Below are positions 17,478-26,309 of a DNA stretch of 64,000 bases, in pieces (position 1 is the stretch's first letter; the number at the start of each line of letters is the position of its first letter). A model generated the notes under the pieces. The model was given only the letters and a program-made list of their open reading frames with translations. It was not told the origin of the DNA and did no database searches. This DNA is from Verrucomicrobiaceae bacterium UBA1938 (lineage in GTDB: Bacteria; Verrucomicrobiota; Verrucomicrobiia; Verrucomicrobiales; Verrucomicrobiaceae), in the NCBI GenBank assembly GCA_002336895.1, contig DDFC01000020.1:82097-146096 (forward strand). Reading direction: 5' to 3'. A program made the translations under genes and the position numbers.

Positions 17478-17484
17478 GGGTGAC

Positions 17485-17552
17485 TATGGAGAGCCGACGA
17501 TTCGTCGGCAAAAAAAGATTCTGACTGGCCGACGATTCGTCGGCTCTCCATA
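17485..17552. repeat. Composite palindrome filling a divergent intergenic region
   Basis: Outer inverted arms TATGGAGA (17485-17492) and TCTCCATA (17545-17552) enclose two same-orientation copies of GCCGACGATTCGTCGGC (17493-17509 and 17528-17544). Each copy is itself an 8-bp-stem hairpin. Overall the arms form a 25-bp inverted repeat, mismatched only at the central base of each 17-mer. The divergent ATGs at 17477 and 17560 are each exactly 7 bp from the ends. Confidence 0.9.
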
Positions 17553-17559
17553 CTCCACG

Positions 17560-18096
17560 ATGCTCAGCCTGCAAAAACCAGCGCCCGAATGCCTGCGGGC
17601 ATGTCTGGTGTCATGGCGTGACGAGCTGCTGAGCTACACGCCGCCACTGGCAGACGGGTTCATCGCCGATGAACATGCGGTGCGGCTGGGCAGCGGGGAG
17701 GAGGTGTACAGGCGCGCATGCGAGGCGCTGGATGCATGGCGCATGTTTCCAGAATGGGCGGAAGTCGTCCGTACGCAGGAGACGGGGCAGGTGGCCGGAC
17801 AGATCGTGGCCATGGTGGTGCGCATCTGCGGCCTGTGGTGGGTGAACCCGTGCCGCATCCTGCGGCGTTGCGATTCGGAAAATACGCACGGTTTTGTCTA
17901 TGGTACGCTGCCGGAGCATGCGGAGTGTGGCGAGGAGCAGTTTGTCATCGAGCACCGCTCAGACGGCAGTGTGTGGTATGTGATCCGTGCGTTTTCACAT
18001 CCGCGTCACTGGATGGCGTGGCTGGGGTTTCCTCTGGCACGATGGTGGCAGTGCCGGTTTGTGAGGGATTCGCAGCGGAGGATGACTGGCGTATGA
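17560..18096 (+). CDS. DUF1990 family protein
   Basis: A 178-residue soluble protein of the DUF1990 family. It shows the family pattern of a FPEWAEV segment, then GFVYGTLPEHAECGEEQFVI, and a late VWYVIRAFSHPRHWMAW. The family resembles lipid- or small-molecule-binding START-like folds, and its function is unknown. The ATG at 17560 is the first that leaves the palindrome outside the gene. Its stop overlaps the start of the YndJ-like gene by 4 bp, so the two are probably co-translated. Confidence 0.8.
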   Translation: MLSLQKPAPECLRACLVSWRDELLSYTPPLADGFIADEHAVRLGSGEEVYRRACEALDAWRMFPEWAEVVRTQETGQVAGQIVAMVVRICGLWWVNPCRILRRCDSENTHGFVYGTLPEHAECGEEQFVIEHRSDGSVWYVIRAFSHPRHWMAWLGFPLARWWQCRFVRDSQRRMTGV

Positions 18097-19031
18097 GAAC
18101 GGCAGACCGATTTAAGCGCGAGTGGCTGTTCGGACTGCTGGCATGGGCGGCGCAGCTGTGGATGCTCAAGCAGGCAACTGCCGGCATCTACTGGATCGTG
18201 ATCCTGCTGCTGTTCTCAGCGATGTTTCTGATGCCGCTGGCGAGATGTTTCTGGCAGTCTGACTCGCCACCGAAAAAGTGGCATGAGCTGGAATTGGCGT
18301 GGGCCATAGGAATGGCTACCACATTCTTCACCAATTCGGCTGTTGAGGCCATCCCATGGCTCATGTTTCGTTTTGCGGCGGCAGTTGAAGCGGCCCGGTA
18401 CTGCTCCTCCAAGACATTCAGAGATCCGGCCGCGATGACTTTATTGGCGGCGCGGATTTTCCCTGCTGTGGGCGCGGTGTGGTTCGTTGCGCATCGGGCA
18501 AACTGGACCCCGTGGGGTTTTGACCCGCTTATTGTGCTGCTGACTGCGGCCCATTTTCATCATGCCGGATTCACACTTCCACTGATGGCCGGGCTGAATG
18601 CCAGGACGACGCCGGGCTGCTTGACGCGGTTTTCCTGTGTGGCGATTTTGAGCGGCGTGCCGCTTGTGGCCGTGGGTATCATGTGCACGCACTTTGGCGT
18701 GTTGAAGTTTGTGGAGCCGTTTGGGGTGGCAATTTTGGTGCTGGGAGCGTTGGGTGTAGCTGTATCGCAGATGAGGCAGGGTTTGCAGAAACAGCGCCCG
18801 TTTTTGGTGCGGCTGGGATTTGTACTGTCAGGCGCGTCCCTATTGGCGGCCATGCTGCTGGCGCTGGGATTTGGCATGCGATACGTGATCCCGAACTTCG
18901 CGCTTAGCATGCCACAGATGTGGATGATCCACGGCACGCTGAACGCGTTTGGTTTCGGATGGTGCGGGATTTTGGCGTGGCGCTGGGAGGTCAAGCAACG
19001 CTCGGCTGCTTCAGCAGATCAAAGAGCGTGA
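18093..19031 (+). CDS. YndJ-like membrane protein
   Basis: A 312-residue integral membrane protein with about eight hydrophobic helices. Segments AHFHHAGFTLPLMAGLNAR and MIHGTLNAFGFGWCGILAWR resemble the YndJ family, whose role is unknown. It overlaps the DUF1990 gene by 4 bp at its start. At its end it overlaps by 41 bp the 3' end of the convergent NDH-2-like gene, so the last 13 codons are read on both strands. Confidence 0.75.
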   Translation: MRTADRFKREWLFGLLAWAAQLWMLKQATAGIYWIVILLLFSAMFLMPLARCFWQSDSPPKKWHELELAWAIGMATTFFTNSAVEAIPWLMFRFAAAVEAARYCSSKTFRDPAAMTLLAARIFPAVGAVWFVAHRANWTPWGFDPLIVLLTAAHFHHAGFTLPLMAGLNARTTPGCLTRFSCVAILSGVPLVAVGIMCTHFGVLKFVEPFGVAILVLGALGVAVSQMRQGLQKQRPFLVRLGFVLSGASLLAAMLLALGFGMRYVIPNFALSMPQMWMIHGTLNAFGFGWCGILAWRWEVKQRSAASADQRA

Positions 19032-21018
19032 TCATGCCCAGCAGGCGCTTCTGCTCATCCACCACCACGGCCTTGCTGACACCGCTGCGCATGAGGGTGC
19101 CGACGAGCACGGGAACGGGTGTGTCTGCGGTGACGCAAAAGGGTTTGGCCAGCGGCAGGTCCTGCAGCTTGTCCACGCAGGTGAGGCCGTGGTTTTTGAG
19201 CCATTCGTAGGCCACGGAGCGGCGCAGCAGACCGACCACGCAGCCCTGAGCCAGCACGGGGTAGGTGCTGTGCGGGTGTGCCTGAAACTCCGCCACGGCA
19301 TCCTGGACTGTCACCTCCGCATCGAGAGAGGCGATGCTGCGTGTCATCACATCGGCGGCACAGGCGTTGCGTGTGGCCTCGGGAATCATCTCCACCGTCT
19401 GCTGGATTTCCTCGGGCAGGTGGTACTGCTGTGCGGTGCCACGGAAGAGGCTGCCAAGGGAGCCGATACTGTTGGCGAGTGTCTTGAAAGTTTCGCCATC
19501 GATGGCGACGAGCTCGCTTGATTCCTTGGCGGTGGCGTCAAAACGCCAGATGCCGTCGCCCAGCAGGGCGCGTTCACCAAAGTGCTCGCCCGGGCCGGCG
19601 GATTTCACGAGCTGGCCCTGGGCATCGGTGATTTCGACACAACCTTTTTTGACGGCGTAGAGCGACTGGGCAGGCTCGCCTGAATGGAAAAGGGAGTCTC
19701 CAGGTTCCAGGTGCATCTCACCCAGAGGGGAGGTGAAGCTGGGGGTGAGGAGATTGATGTCACGCGGAAAGAACATCTCAAAGCTCCACTCCGCCATCAC
19801 GCGCAGCTTGCGGTCAAAGCCGGGCAGCTTCATGAGATAAATGGTGCGCCACATGAACCAGGCGATGATGCCCGAGAAGCGCATGCCCATGATCTGAGCG
19901 ACGGCCTTTCGATGGCCGATGGTGGCCAGCTCTCCGAGGCCGGTGAAGCGGAAAGGTTTCAAGGCACGCCCTGTGAAACTGGCGGCGATGTTTCGCGCCA
20001 CCAGCGCCCCCTGCCGCATGGCAAACTGAGCGGTTTCGGGGCAGTTGCCGCCATCTGCTTTCGGAAACACGGCACAGTCGCCTGCAGACCAGACATTTGT
20101 GAGTCCCTTGACCCGGCCGCTGGGCTCCACCACGACCTTGCCTTTCTCCACGGGCAGTGCGCCGATGGCACCGAGTGCCGAAATCTGCGGATGGGGTGCA
20201 TTTCCCACCGTACAAACGACGAGCGTGGCGGGCAGCCGGGTGCCATCCCCCAGCTGCACGGTGCTGGAGGTGACGGCACGCACGCGGCTCTTGTAGGCGA
20301 TCTTGACGCCCATCTCAGCGAGGCATTTTCCCGTGTAGGTGCCCAGGCTGTCGCTCAGCATGCCCAGCAGGCGATCGCCGCTGTGAATGAGGGTGACGCT
20401 GGGCTCATCGGGCTCGATGTTTTCGTAAAACCGGCGCGCGCCCACGATCAAGTCCTGGATCTGACCGGCGGTCTCCACCCCGGAGTAACCACCGCCGACG
20501 ATGACAAAGGAGAGCAGTTCCTTGCGCAGCTTGGGGCTGGTGATGAGGTTGGCCTCCTCCATGCGGCTGATGATGGCGGCGCGCAGCTTCATGGCATCGC
20601 CCACGGTACGCATGAGGTAGGCGTGCTCCGCCATGCCGGGGATGCGGCTGAGGTCCACGCCAGCGCCGGGTGCAAGCATGATGTGCTCAAAGCCCACCGT
20701 CACCTGCGGGGTGAATGAGCCGCCGTTCATGGTGATGATGCGGTTTTCCAGATCGATGTGCGTGACCTCGCCCTTCAGCACTTCCGCACCGCGGCAAATC
20801 ATGCGGATGGGATTGACCACGTGCTGCGGGGAGAGCGAGCCGCCCGCGACTTCCGGCAGCATGGGCTGGAAGACCATGTGGTTTTCGCTGGCGATGACGC
20901 CCACAGACATTCCCGCCATGTCCTCGGTCAGCCGCAGCAGCTCACGCGCACAGTACACTCCGGCAAATCCTCCACCAATGATGGCCACTTTGAAAATACG
21001 GTCGGGCTGCTTGGGCAT
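18991..21018 (-). CDS. NDH-2-like FAD-dependent NAD(P)H dehydrogenase fused to cyclic-nucleotide-binding and CBS domains
   Basis: A 675-residue protein. The N-terminal part (about 1-420) is a two-dinucleotide-fold flavoprotein of the type II NADH dehydrogenase family: VAIIGGGFAGVYCARELL binds FAD, FVIVGGGYSGVETAGQIQD binds NAD(P)H, and NVWSAGDCAVFPKADG is the C-terminal FAD-contact motif. A hydrophobic stretch (SGIIAWFMWRTIYLMKLPGF) is where NDH-2 enzymes bind the membrane. Residues about 430-535 form a cyclic-nucleotide-binding-like barrel (LEPGDSLFHSGEPAQSLYAV, then PGEHFGERALLG). Residues 553-675 form two CBS domains. Ordinary NDH-2 is 400-450 aa, so the added domains are probably regulatory. 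It is downstream of the K+ channel gene on the same strand. Confidence 0.85.
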   Translation of the reverse strand: MPKQPDRIFKVAIIGGGFAGVYCARELLRLTEDMAGMSVGVIASENHMVFQPMLPEVAGGSLSPQHVVNPIRMICRGAEVLKGEVTHIDLENRIITMNGGSFTPQVTVGFEHIMLAPGAGVDLSRIPGMAEHAYLMRTVGDAMKLRAAIISRMEEANLITSPKLRKELLSFVIVGGGYSGVETAGQIQDLIVGARRFYENIEPDEPSVTLIHSGDRLLGMLSDSLGTYTGKCLAEMGVKIAYKSRVRAVTSSTVQLGDGTRLPATLVVCTVGNAPHPQISALGAIGALPVEKGKVVVEPSGRVKGLTNVWSAGDCAVFPKADGGNCPETAQFAMRQGALVARNIAASFTGRALKPFRFTGLGELATIGHRKAVAQIMGMRFSGIIAWFMWRTIYLMKLPGFDRKLRVMAEWSFEMFFPRDINLLTPSFTSPLGEMHLEPGDSLFHSGEPAQSLYAVKKGCVEITDAQGQLVKSAGPGEHFGERALLGDGIWRFDATAKESSELVAIDGETFKTLANSIGSLGSLFRGTAQQYHLPEEIQQTVEMIPEATRNACAADVMTRSIASLDAEVTVQDAVAEFQAHPHSTYPVLAQGCVVGLLRRSVAYEWLKNHGLTCVDKLQDLPLAKPFCVTADTPVPVLVGTLMRSGVSKAVVVDEQKRLLGMITLFDLLKQPSVA

Positions 21019-21073
21019 AGAACAGCCATCAAGCGCAGGGGGCGAGCCAGCTTGAGCAAAAAATGGGGTCTGC

Positions 21074-22084
21074 TCAGCGTCGCAGCACCCGCTTCATCAT
21101 TACGAGCGCATCTCCGGGCATGAGCATCGCACTGGGGCTGGGGTTCAGGTCGGTGGCTCCTTCTTTGCGCAGAATGGCCACGATGAGCATGCGGCCGCTG
21201 AGGCCGTTCTCGATCTCGTTCACGCGTTTGTGCACCCAGGGGGAGTCTGCGCGGATCTCGATCTCCTCCATGTCCAGGCCCAGCTCGGTGAGATGGTGGT
21301 CAAAATCGACGCTGGCCTTGGTCTTGCCGCCGATCAGGTCGCGGGTGTTCGGGTGGAGGATCAGGTGGGCGATGCGGTCCGCGCCGATGTGCGCAGGCAG
21401 CACCACGCGGTTGGCCCCAGCCTGCAGCAGCTTGCGCTCGGTGGAGGGCACCTCGCCACGAGCGATGATCTGGATGGCGGGGTTCATGTTGCGGGCGCTG
21501 AGGGTGATGAAGACATTGGCGGCGTCATTTGGCAGCACGGTGGCCAACACCCGGGCGCGGCTGATGCCTGCGGCTTTCAGCACGGATTCATCGGTGGCTT
21601 CTCCCTGCAGCGTGAGGAAGCCCGCATCCCGCACCTCCGCCACACGGTCGGTCGCCTGATCGACGATGACAAAGGGGATGCCGCCAGCCTGCAGCTGCGA
21701 GGCGATCATGCGCCCGATGCGACCGTAGCCGCAGATGATGGCGTGGTTGGTGAGTTTATCGATTTCGTTTTCCATGCGTTTGCCTCCCAGAGCTCGTTGG
21801 ATCTGCGCCTCCGTCAGCCACTGCACCAGAGTACCAGTGACGAAGATGATGCCCGTGCAGCCGAAGAGTATGAGGATGATCGTCCAGGCTCGCAGCCAGG
21901 GGTCTGTGATGGGAACCACCTCGCCGTAGCCCACGCTGAAGGCTGTGATGACGACCATGTAGAAGGAGTCTCCCCACGACCACCCGGCGGCACGGTAGCC
22001 CAGGGTGAAGACCGCCAGCACCAGGCCCACGTAGGCAAAGGCGTAGAGGAGGTTGGTCTGCGGGCGGCTTTTGGAGATGGGCAT
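21074..22084 (-). CDS. Potassium channel with RCK (TrkA-N/TrkA-C) domains
   Basis: A 336-residue inner-membrane ion channel. Two membrane helices flank a pore loop with the selectivity filter TAFSVGYGEV (K+ channels have TVGYG). A cytoplasmic RCK domain follows, with the NAD-binding motif IICGYGRIGRMIASQL and acidic strand end FVIVDQ, and then a TrkA-C-like domain near the C terminus (MLMPGDALVMMKR). The two-helix plus RCK architecture is that of MthK-like channels, with gating by ligand or Ca2+. It lies 55 bp upstream of the NDH-2-like gene and may be cotranscribed with it. Confidence 0.88.
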   Translation of the reverse strand: MPISKSRPQTNLLYAFAYVGLVLAVFTLGYRAAGWSWGDSFYMVVITAFSVGYGEVVPITDPWLRAWTIILILFGCTGIIFVTGTLVQWLTEAQIQRALGGKRMENEIDKLTNHAIICGYGRIGRMIASQLQAGGIPFVIVDQATDRVAEVRDAGFLTLQGEATDESVLKAAGISRARVLATVLPNDAANVFITLSARNMNPAIQIIARGEVPSTERKLLQAGANRVVLPAHIGADRIAHLILHPNTRDLIGGKTKASVDFDHHLTELGLDMEEIEIRADSPWVHKRVNEIENGLSGRMLIVAILRKEGATDLNPSPSAMLMPGDALVMMKRVLRR

Positions 22085-22214
22085 GCAGTCGGGCGGAAGA
22101 CACCTAGGAGCGAAAGGCGTGCCAGAAGCAGGGCGCTCCGCTGAAGATCATCACTGACGAATGAAATGCCGCGTGCGCTTCGGGCGTTTGCTTGCCACGT
22201 TCCGCTCCCACCCT

Positions 22215-23138
22215 ATGAAGCATCTCTTCACCGCCATCCTGGCCTTCAGCCTCTTCAGCTCCGCCTTTGCAGCGGGCAAGAAATCCATCGTCATGATCGC
22301 GGGGAAGCCCTCTCACGGCCCGGGACAGCATGAGCACAATGCGGGCATCCAGCTGCTGAAAAAGTGCCTGGAGCAGGGCGCGGCGGATCAGGTGGACATC
22401 AAGTTTCACCTCAACGGCGAGTGGCCTTCCCAGGAGGAGCTTTCTGCAGCGGACACCGTCGTGATCTACTCCGATGGCGGCGGCGGACACCCTGCCCTGC
22501 AGGGAGACCGCCTGGCCCAGCTGGACAAGGAGATGAAGCGCGGCTGCGGCTTCCTGACGCTGCATTACGCTGTGGAGCCGACCATCGAAAAGGGCGGCAA
22601 GGAATTCATCGACTGGATGGGCGGCTGCTTTGAGATCAACTGGAGCGTGAACCCGCACTGGGATGCGAATTTCAAGGAACTGCCCACCCACCCGATCAGC
22701 TCTGGAGTGAAGCCCTTTGGCACGAATGACGAATGGTACTTCTACATGCGCTTCCGCCCCAACATGCAGGGTGTGACGCCGATCCTCAGCGATGTGGCCC
22801 CGGACTCCACCATGAGCCGCCCGGACGGTGCACACAGCGGCAACCCGACCGTGCGTGAGTCCGTGAAGAACAAGGAGAAGCAGCATGTGGCATGGGCCTG
22901 CGAGCGTGCAGATGGCGGCCGCGGCTTTGGCTTCACCGGCGGTCATTACCACAAAGGCTGGGCCAATGACGACCAGCGCAAGCTGGTGCTGAATGCCATC
23001 CTGTGGACCGCGAAAGCAAAGATCCCTGCGGATGGCGTGGCCTCAAGCGTCACGGAAGACGACATGAAGGCGAATCTGGACCTCAAGCCCGGCCAGGGTC
23101 TGCCGGAGAAGCCCAAGCCGGCCGCGAAAGCAAAATAA
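22215..23138 (+). CDS. Exported ThuA-like protein
   Basis: A signal peptide (MKHLFTAILAFSLFSSAFAAG) precedes a flavodoxin/class-I-amidotransferase-like fold of the ThuA family, associated with trehalose and other sugar catabolism. Segments SIVMIAGKPSHGPGQHEHNA, TVVIYSDGGGGHPAL, CGFLTLHYAVEP and GRGFGFTGGHYHKGWAND are typical of the long ThuA variant in Planctomycetes and Verrucomicrobia. The C terminus is a Lys/Pro/Ala-rich tail. The start at 22215 gives a clean signal peptide. It is 18 bp upstream of the sialidase-like gene and forms an operon with it. Confidence 0.82.
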   Translation: MKHLFTAILAFSLFSSAFAAGKKSIVMIAGKPSHGPGQHEHNAGIQLLKKCLEQGAADQVDIKFHLNGEWPSQEELSAADTVVIYSDGGGGHPALQGDRLAQLDKEMKRGCGFLTLHYAVEPTIEKGGKEFIDWMGGCFEINWSVNPHWDANFKELPTHPISSGVKPFGTNDEWYFYMRFRPNMQGVTPILSDVAPDSTMSRPDGAHSGNPTVRESVKNKEKQHVAWACERADGGRGFGFTGGHYHKGWANDDQRKLVLNAILWTAKAKIPADGVASSVTEDDMKANLDLKPGQGLPEKPKPAAKAK

Positions 23139-23156
23139 CCAAGAGCCACCGCCACC

Positions 23157-24371
23157 ATGAACCGCCGTCAATTTCTCCAACAAAGCACGGCGGGCATGCT
23201 GGCCGTGAATCTGGCCTCGGGGCAGTCAGCTGCGCCGCTGATTGCTTCGCTGGAAAAGGTCACGCTCAAACGTGGCCGTGACGGCAGCGGGCCTTCGTGG
23301 TTTCATCCGCGTCCTTGTGTGGTGCCTGCCAAAGACGGTCCTGTGGTTCTCATGCTGATGCAGGAGATCCGAGGCTCGGATTATTTCATGCCGGTGCATT
23401 GGATGGAATCCCGTGATCTCGGCCGCACATGGTCGGACCCACAGCCTGTACCGCCGCTGGGCCGTGTGCCGATGACGGATGGTCGTGGTGATGAGGGAGT
23501 GTGCGATGTGGTGCCGCAATATCACGCCAAAACCGGCACTGTTTTGGCGATGGGGCACAATGTTTTTTACCGAGGGCCAAAGTTTGACCGCAACCAGCCA
23601 GCACGCTGGCCGGTGTATGCGGTTTATAAAGACGGCCGCTGGTCCTGGCGCAAACGCCTGGTGTGGGATGACCCTCGCGGATCCAACATCTACACCAACA
23701 ACTGCGGCCAGCGCGAGGTGCTGGAGGACGGCAGCATCGCCTTTGTGATGTCGTTTGGCGCGCAGCAAAACGGGCGCTCCGCTGCGGGAGTGAGGTGCTC
23801 GTTTGACGGGGAGACGCTGGCCATCCAGAAAGTGGGCCGTGAAATCAAACACTCCGCCGGGCGCGGGCTGCTGGAGCCGTCTCTGGTGCGCTATCGCGGG
23901 AAGTTTTATGTGACGCTGCGCGCCGAGGACAATCGCGGCTATGTGGCCTCAAGCGATGACGGACTCGACTTTGAAGAAAAGCAGCCCTGGTGCTGGGATG
24001 ATGGCACGCCGCTGGAAATGAGCACCACACAGCAACACTGGCTGCCGCACAGTGAGGCGCTGCATCTGGTCTATACACGCAAAGATGCCAGCAATGTGAA
24101 TGTGATCCGGTGGCGCTCACCGCTCTTCATGGCGCAGGTGGATCTGAAGACGCTGCGTCTTATCCGCGAGACGGAGCGCGTGGTCCTCCCGCTGGAAGGC
24201 GATGGCGTGAAGGCACCCGACGAAGTGCCGCTGATGGGTAATTTCCAGACCACCAACATTTCGCCGGACGAATCGTGGGTCACCGATGGCGGCATGCTGC
24301 CAAAGCATGGCTTCAAGGGCGATCTGCTGCTGGGCAGGATCCGCTGGAGCAGGCCAAATACCCTGGTGTGA
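23157..24371 (+). CDS. Exported sialidase-like (BNR/Asp-box) hydrolase
   Basis: A 404-residue protein with a Tat-type N terminus (NRRQFLQQSTAGMLAVNLAS). The body is a six-bladed-propeller type fold of the exo-alpha-sialidase superfamily. A clear Asp box is SRDLGRTWSDP, and SSDDGLDFEE is a weaker one. Genes of this kind in Verrucomicrobia and Planctomycetes act on many glycans, so sialic acid as substrate is not established. It follows the ThuA gene by 18 bp and is convergent with the CBS protein gene. Confidence 0.75.
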   Translation: MNRRQFLQQSTAGMLAVNLASGQSAAPLIASLEKVTLKRGRDGSGPSWFHPRPCVVPAKDGPVVLMLMQEIRGSDYFMPVHWMESRDLGRTWSDPQPVPPLGRVPMTDGRGDEGVCDVVPQYHAKTGTVLAMGHNVFYRGPKFDRNQPARWPVYAVYKDGRWSWRKRLVWDDPRGSNIYTNNCGQREVLEDGSIAFVMSFGAQQNGRSAAGVRCSFDGETLAIQKVGREIKHSAGRGLLEPSLVRYRGKFYVTLRAEDNRGYVASSDDGLDFEEKQPWCWDDGTPLEMSTTQQHWLPHSEALHLVYTRKDASNVNVIRWRSPLFMAQVDLKTLRLIRETERVVLPLEGDGVKAPDEVPLMGNFQTTNISPDESWVTDGGMLPKHGFKGDLLLGRIRWSRPNTLV

Positions 24372-24377
24372 AGCCGG

Positions 24378-24827
24378 CTAGGCTGAGTAGCCGCCGGAGA
24401 TGTAGGCATTGAGCTGCTGGATCGTCATTCGCTGGGTTTCGATGATCCACTTTACGAGGTCGCCGATGGAGATGATGCCGAGAAGCTGCTCGCCATCCAG
24501 CACGGGGAGATGGCGGATGTGATGCTCCGTGATGATCTCCAGGCAGCTGGAGACGGTTTGATCCGGTCCCACCGTCACGATGTCCCGCGTCATGATGTCG
24601 CTGACGGGCGTCTCGCGGGAGGACTTCCCATGCAGCGCCACTTTGCTCATGTAGTCGCGTTCGGAGATCATTCCCACGAGGCGGGTGCCGTCCACCACAG
24701 GCAGCGCGCCGATGTTTTTCTCGGACATCATCTGGATGGCCTGATACACAGTGGCTGCAGGCGCGATGGTCCAGATGTTCCGGCACTTGTGCTCCAGCAA
24801 GGTCTTGGCTGCGGTGGAAATTTCCAT
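24378..24827 (-). CDS. Tandem CBS-domain protein
   Basis: A 149-residue cytoplasmic protein made of two CBS domains (about 12-65 and 78-135), visible as IGALPVVDGTRLVGMISERD and IRHLPVLDGEQLLGIISIGD. Stand-alone CBS pairs bind adenosyl ligands and act as energy or redox sensors for partner proteins. The partner is not evident from context, since both neighbours are on the other strand. It lies between two glycan-catabolism operons. Confidence 0.88.
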   Translation of the reverse strand: MEISTAAKTLLEHKCRNIWTIAPAATVYQAIQMMSEKNIGALPVVDGTRLVGMISERDYMSKVALHGKSSRETPVSDIMTRDIVTVGPDQTVSSCLEIITEHHIRHLPVLDGEQLLGIISIGDLVKWIIETQRMTIQQLNAYISGGYSA

Positions 24828-24960
24828 GGCGACTGGGTGATTGGTGAAGCTATTTACTTAAATTGGCCGCTGCAAGGCAAGCTTCCTTTTCCCGGCTGCT
24901 GCCGGTTGGACCCAACCTTCATGCTTGAGAAAGGCCGCCCGCGTCGTTTCATGAGGTGCC

Positions 24961-26304
24961 ATGAGCACCCAACCCACGCCACTCTCCCGCCGCCGCTTTG
25001 TCGGTGCCGCCGGCCTCGTCGCCGGCAGCATGATCACCCGCCCGCTGTTCGGTCAGAACGCGCCCAGCAACAAGCTCAACGTCGCCCTGATCGGCGTGTG
25101 GGGCCGTGGCCTGGCGCATTACGAAGCCCTCTCCGAGGAAAACGTCGTGGCGCTGTGCGACATCAACGAGGCGCACTTTCCAGGCGCCCTGAAGCGCTTT
25201 CCCGGAGCCACGACTTACATCGACTGGCGCAAATGCCTCGACCACAAGGGGCTCGATGCCGTCATGATCTGCACGCCAGACCACACGCATGCCTTCATTG
25301 CCAACTGGGCGATGAAGCGCAACCTGCATGTGTACTGCGAAAAGCCGCTGGCCATCACTGTGAATGAAGCACGCACCGTGCGTGCGACATGGGAGACGAA
25401 GAAGAGCAAGCTTGCCACGCAGGTGGGCATGCAGCGTCATGCACAGCCTAACTTTAATCGCGTGAAGGAACTCATCCGCGATGGGGCCATCGGTGAACTG
25501 AAAGACGCCTATGCCTGGGGCAACCGGCAGATTCCCAAGCCTGGCTACTTCCCCGAAGAAGGCAGCCCGCCTCCTGGGTTTCATTATGACCTGTGGCTCG
25601 GTCCGGCCCCGTTTCACCCCTACAACCCTGCTTACTTCTCCGGCAAGGCGGGCGCGAACTGCCTTTCCTGGAACATGTTCTGGGACTTTGGTGCCGGACA
25701 GATCGGTGACATGGGCAGCCACACGATGGATTTGCTCTGGAACGCCGTGGACGGTACGCTCCCCACTTCTGCCGAGGCAAAGGGAGAGGCGTACAACTCG
25801 GATGTGACCCCCGTGAACTGTGAATCGCATTTCGAGCTTCCCGCCAATGACTGGCGCGGACCTATCACGGTCAGCTGGTACCAAGGCGGTGCCATGCCTC
25901 GCTCGCCAAAGCCGTTCATTGATCTCACCAAGATCGGCCACGGCGCCATGTTCAAAGGCACGAAAGGTTTCCTCATCGCCGACTTTGATTCCCGCATGAT
26001 CCTGCCATTCGGAGACGATGCCGACATGAGCTACTACAAGTCGCGCAAGAAGGAAGAGCTGCTGCCTCCAGTCGGGGTTTTCCAGAAGCAGTGGTTTGAT
26101 GCCTGCCGCGATCCGAGCAAGCCCACTGCGTGCAACTTCGGCTACAGTGCTGACATGATCGAGATGATGCTCCTCGGCCTCGTCGCCTATCGAGTGGGCA
26201 AAAAAATCAAATACGATGGCAAAACCGGCACCAGTCCGGACACGCCCGAAGCGAACGCCTTCATGACGAAGGAGTACCGCGCCGGCTGGAACATCGACGG
26301 CTGA
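24961..26304 (+). CDS. Tat-exported Gfo/Idh/MocA family oxidoreductase
   Basis: A 447-residue NAD(P)-dependent sugar oxidoreductase-like protein with a twin-arginine signal (PLSRRRFVGAAGLVAGSMI). The Rossmann part has NVALIGVWGRGLAHYEAL and DAVMICTPDHTHAFIANWAM, and HVYCEKPLAITVNEA carries the conserved EKP lysine. The second half is the GFO_IDH_MocA C-terminal fold, with SWNMFWDFGAGQIGDMGSHT as a family hallmark. Proteins of this subgroup are often the exported type common in Planctomycetes and Verrucomicrobia; the cofactor is presumably bound before export. It is the first gene of a same-strand run extending to 36026. Confidence 0.88.
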   Translation: MSTQPTPLSRRRFVGAAGLVAGSMITRPLFGQNAPSNKLNVALIGVWGRGLAHYEALSEENVVALCDINEAHFPGALKRFPGATTYIDWRKCLDHKGLDAVMICTPDHTHAFIANWAMKRNLHVYCEKPLAITVNEARTVRATWETKKSKLATQVGMQRHAQPNFNRVKELIRDGAIGELKDAYAWGNRQIPKPGYFPEEGSPPPGFHYDLWLGPAPFHPYNPAYFSGKAGANCLSWNMFWDFGAGQIGDMGSHTMDLLWNAVDGTLPTSAEAKGEAYNSDVTPVNCESHFELPANDWRGPITVSWYQGGAMPRSPKPFIDLTKIGHGAMFKGTKGFLIADFDSRMILPFGDDADMSYYKSRKKEELLPPVGVFQKQWFDACRDPSKPTACNFGYSADMIEMMLLGLVAYRVGKKIKYDGKTGTSPDTPEANAFMTKEYRAGWNIDG

Positions 26305-26309
26305 TCCGC

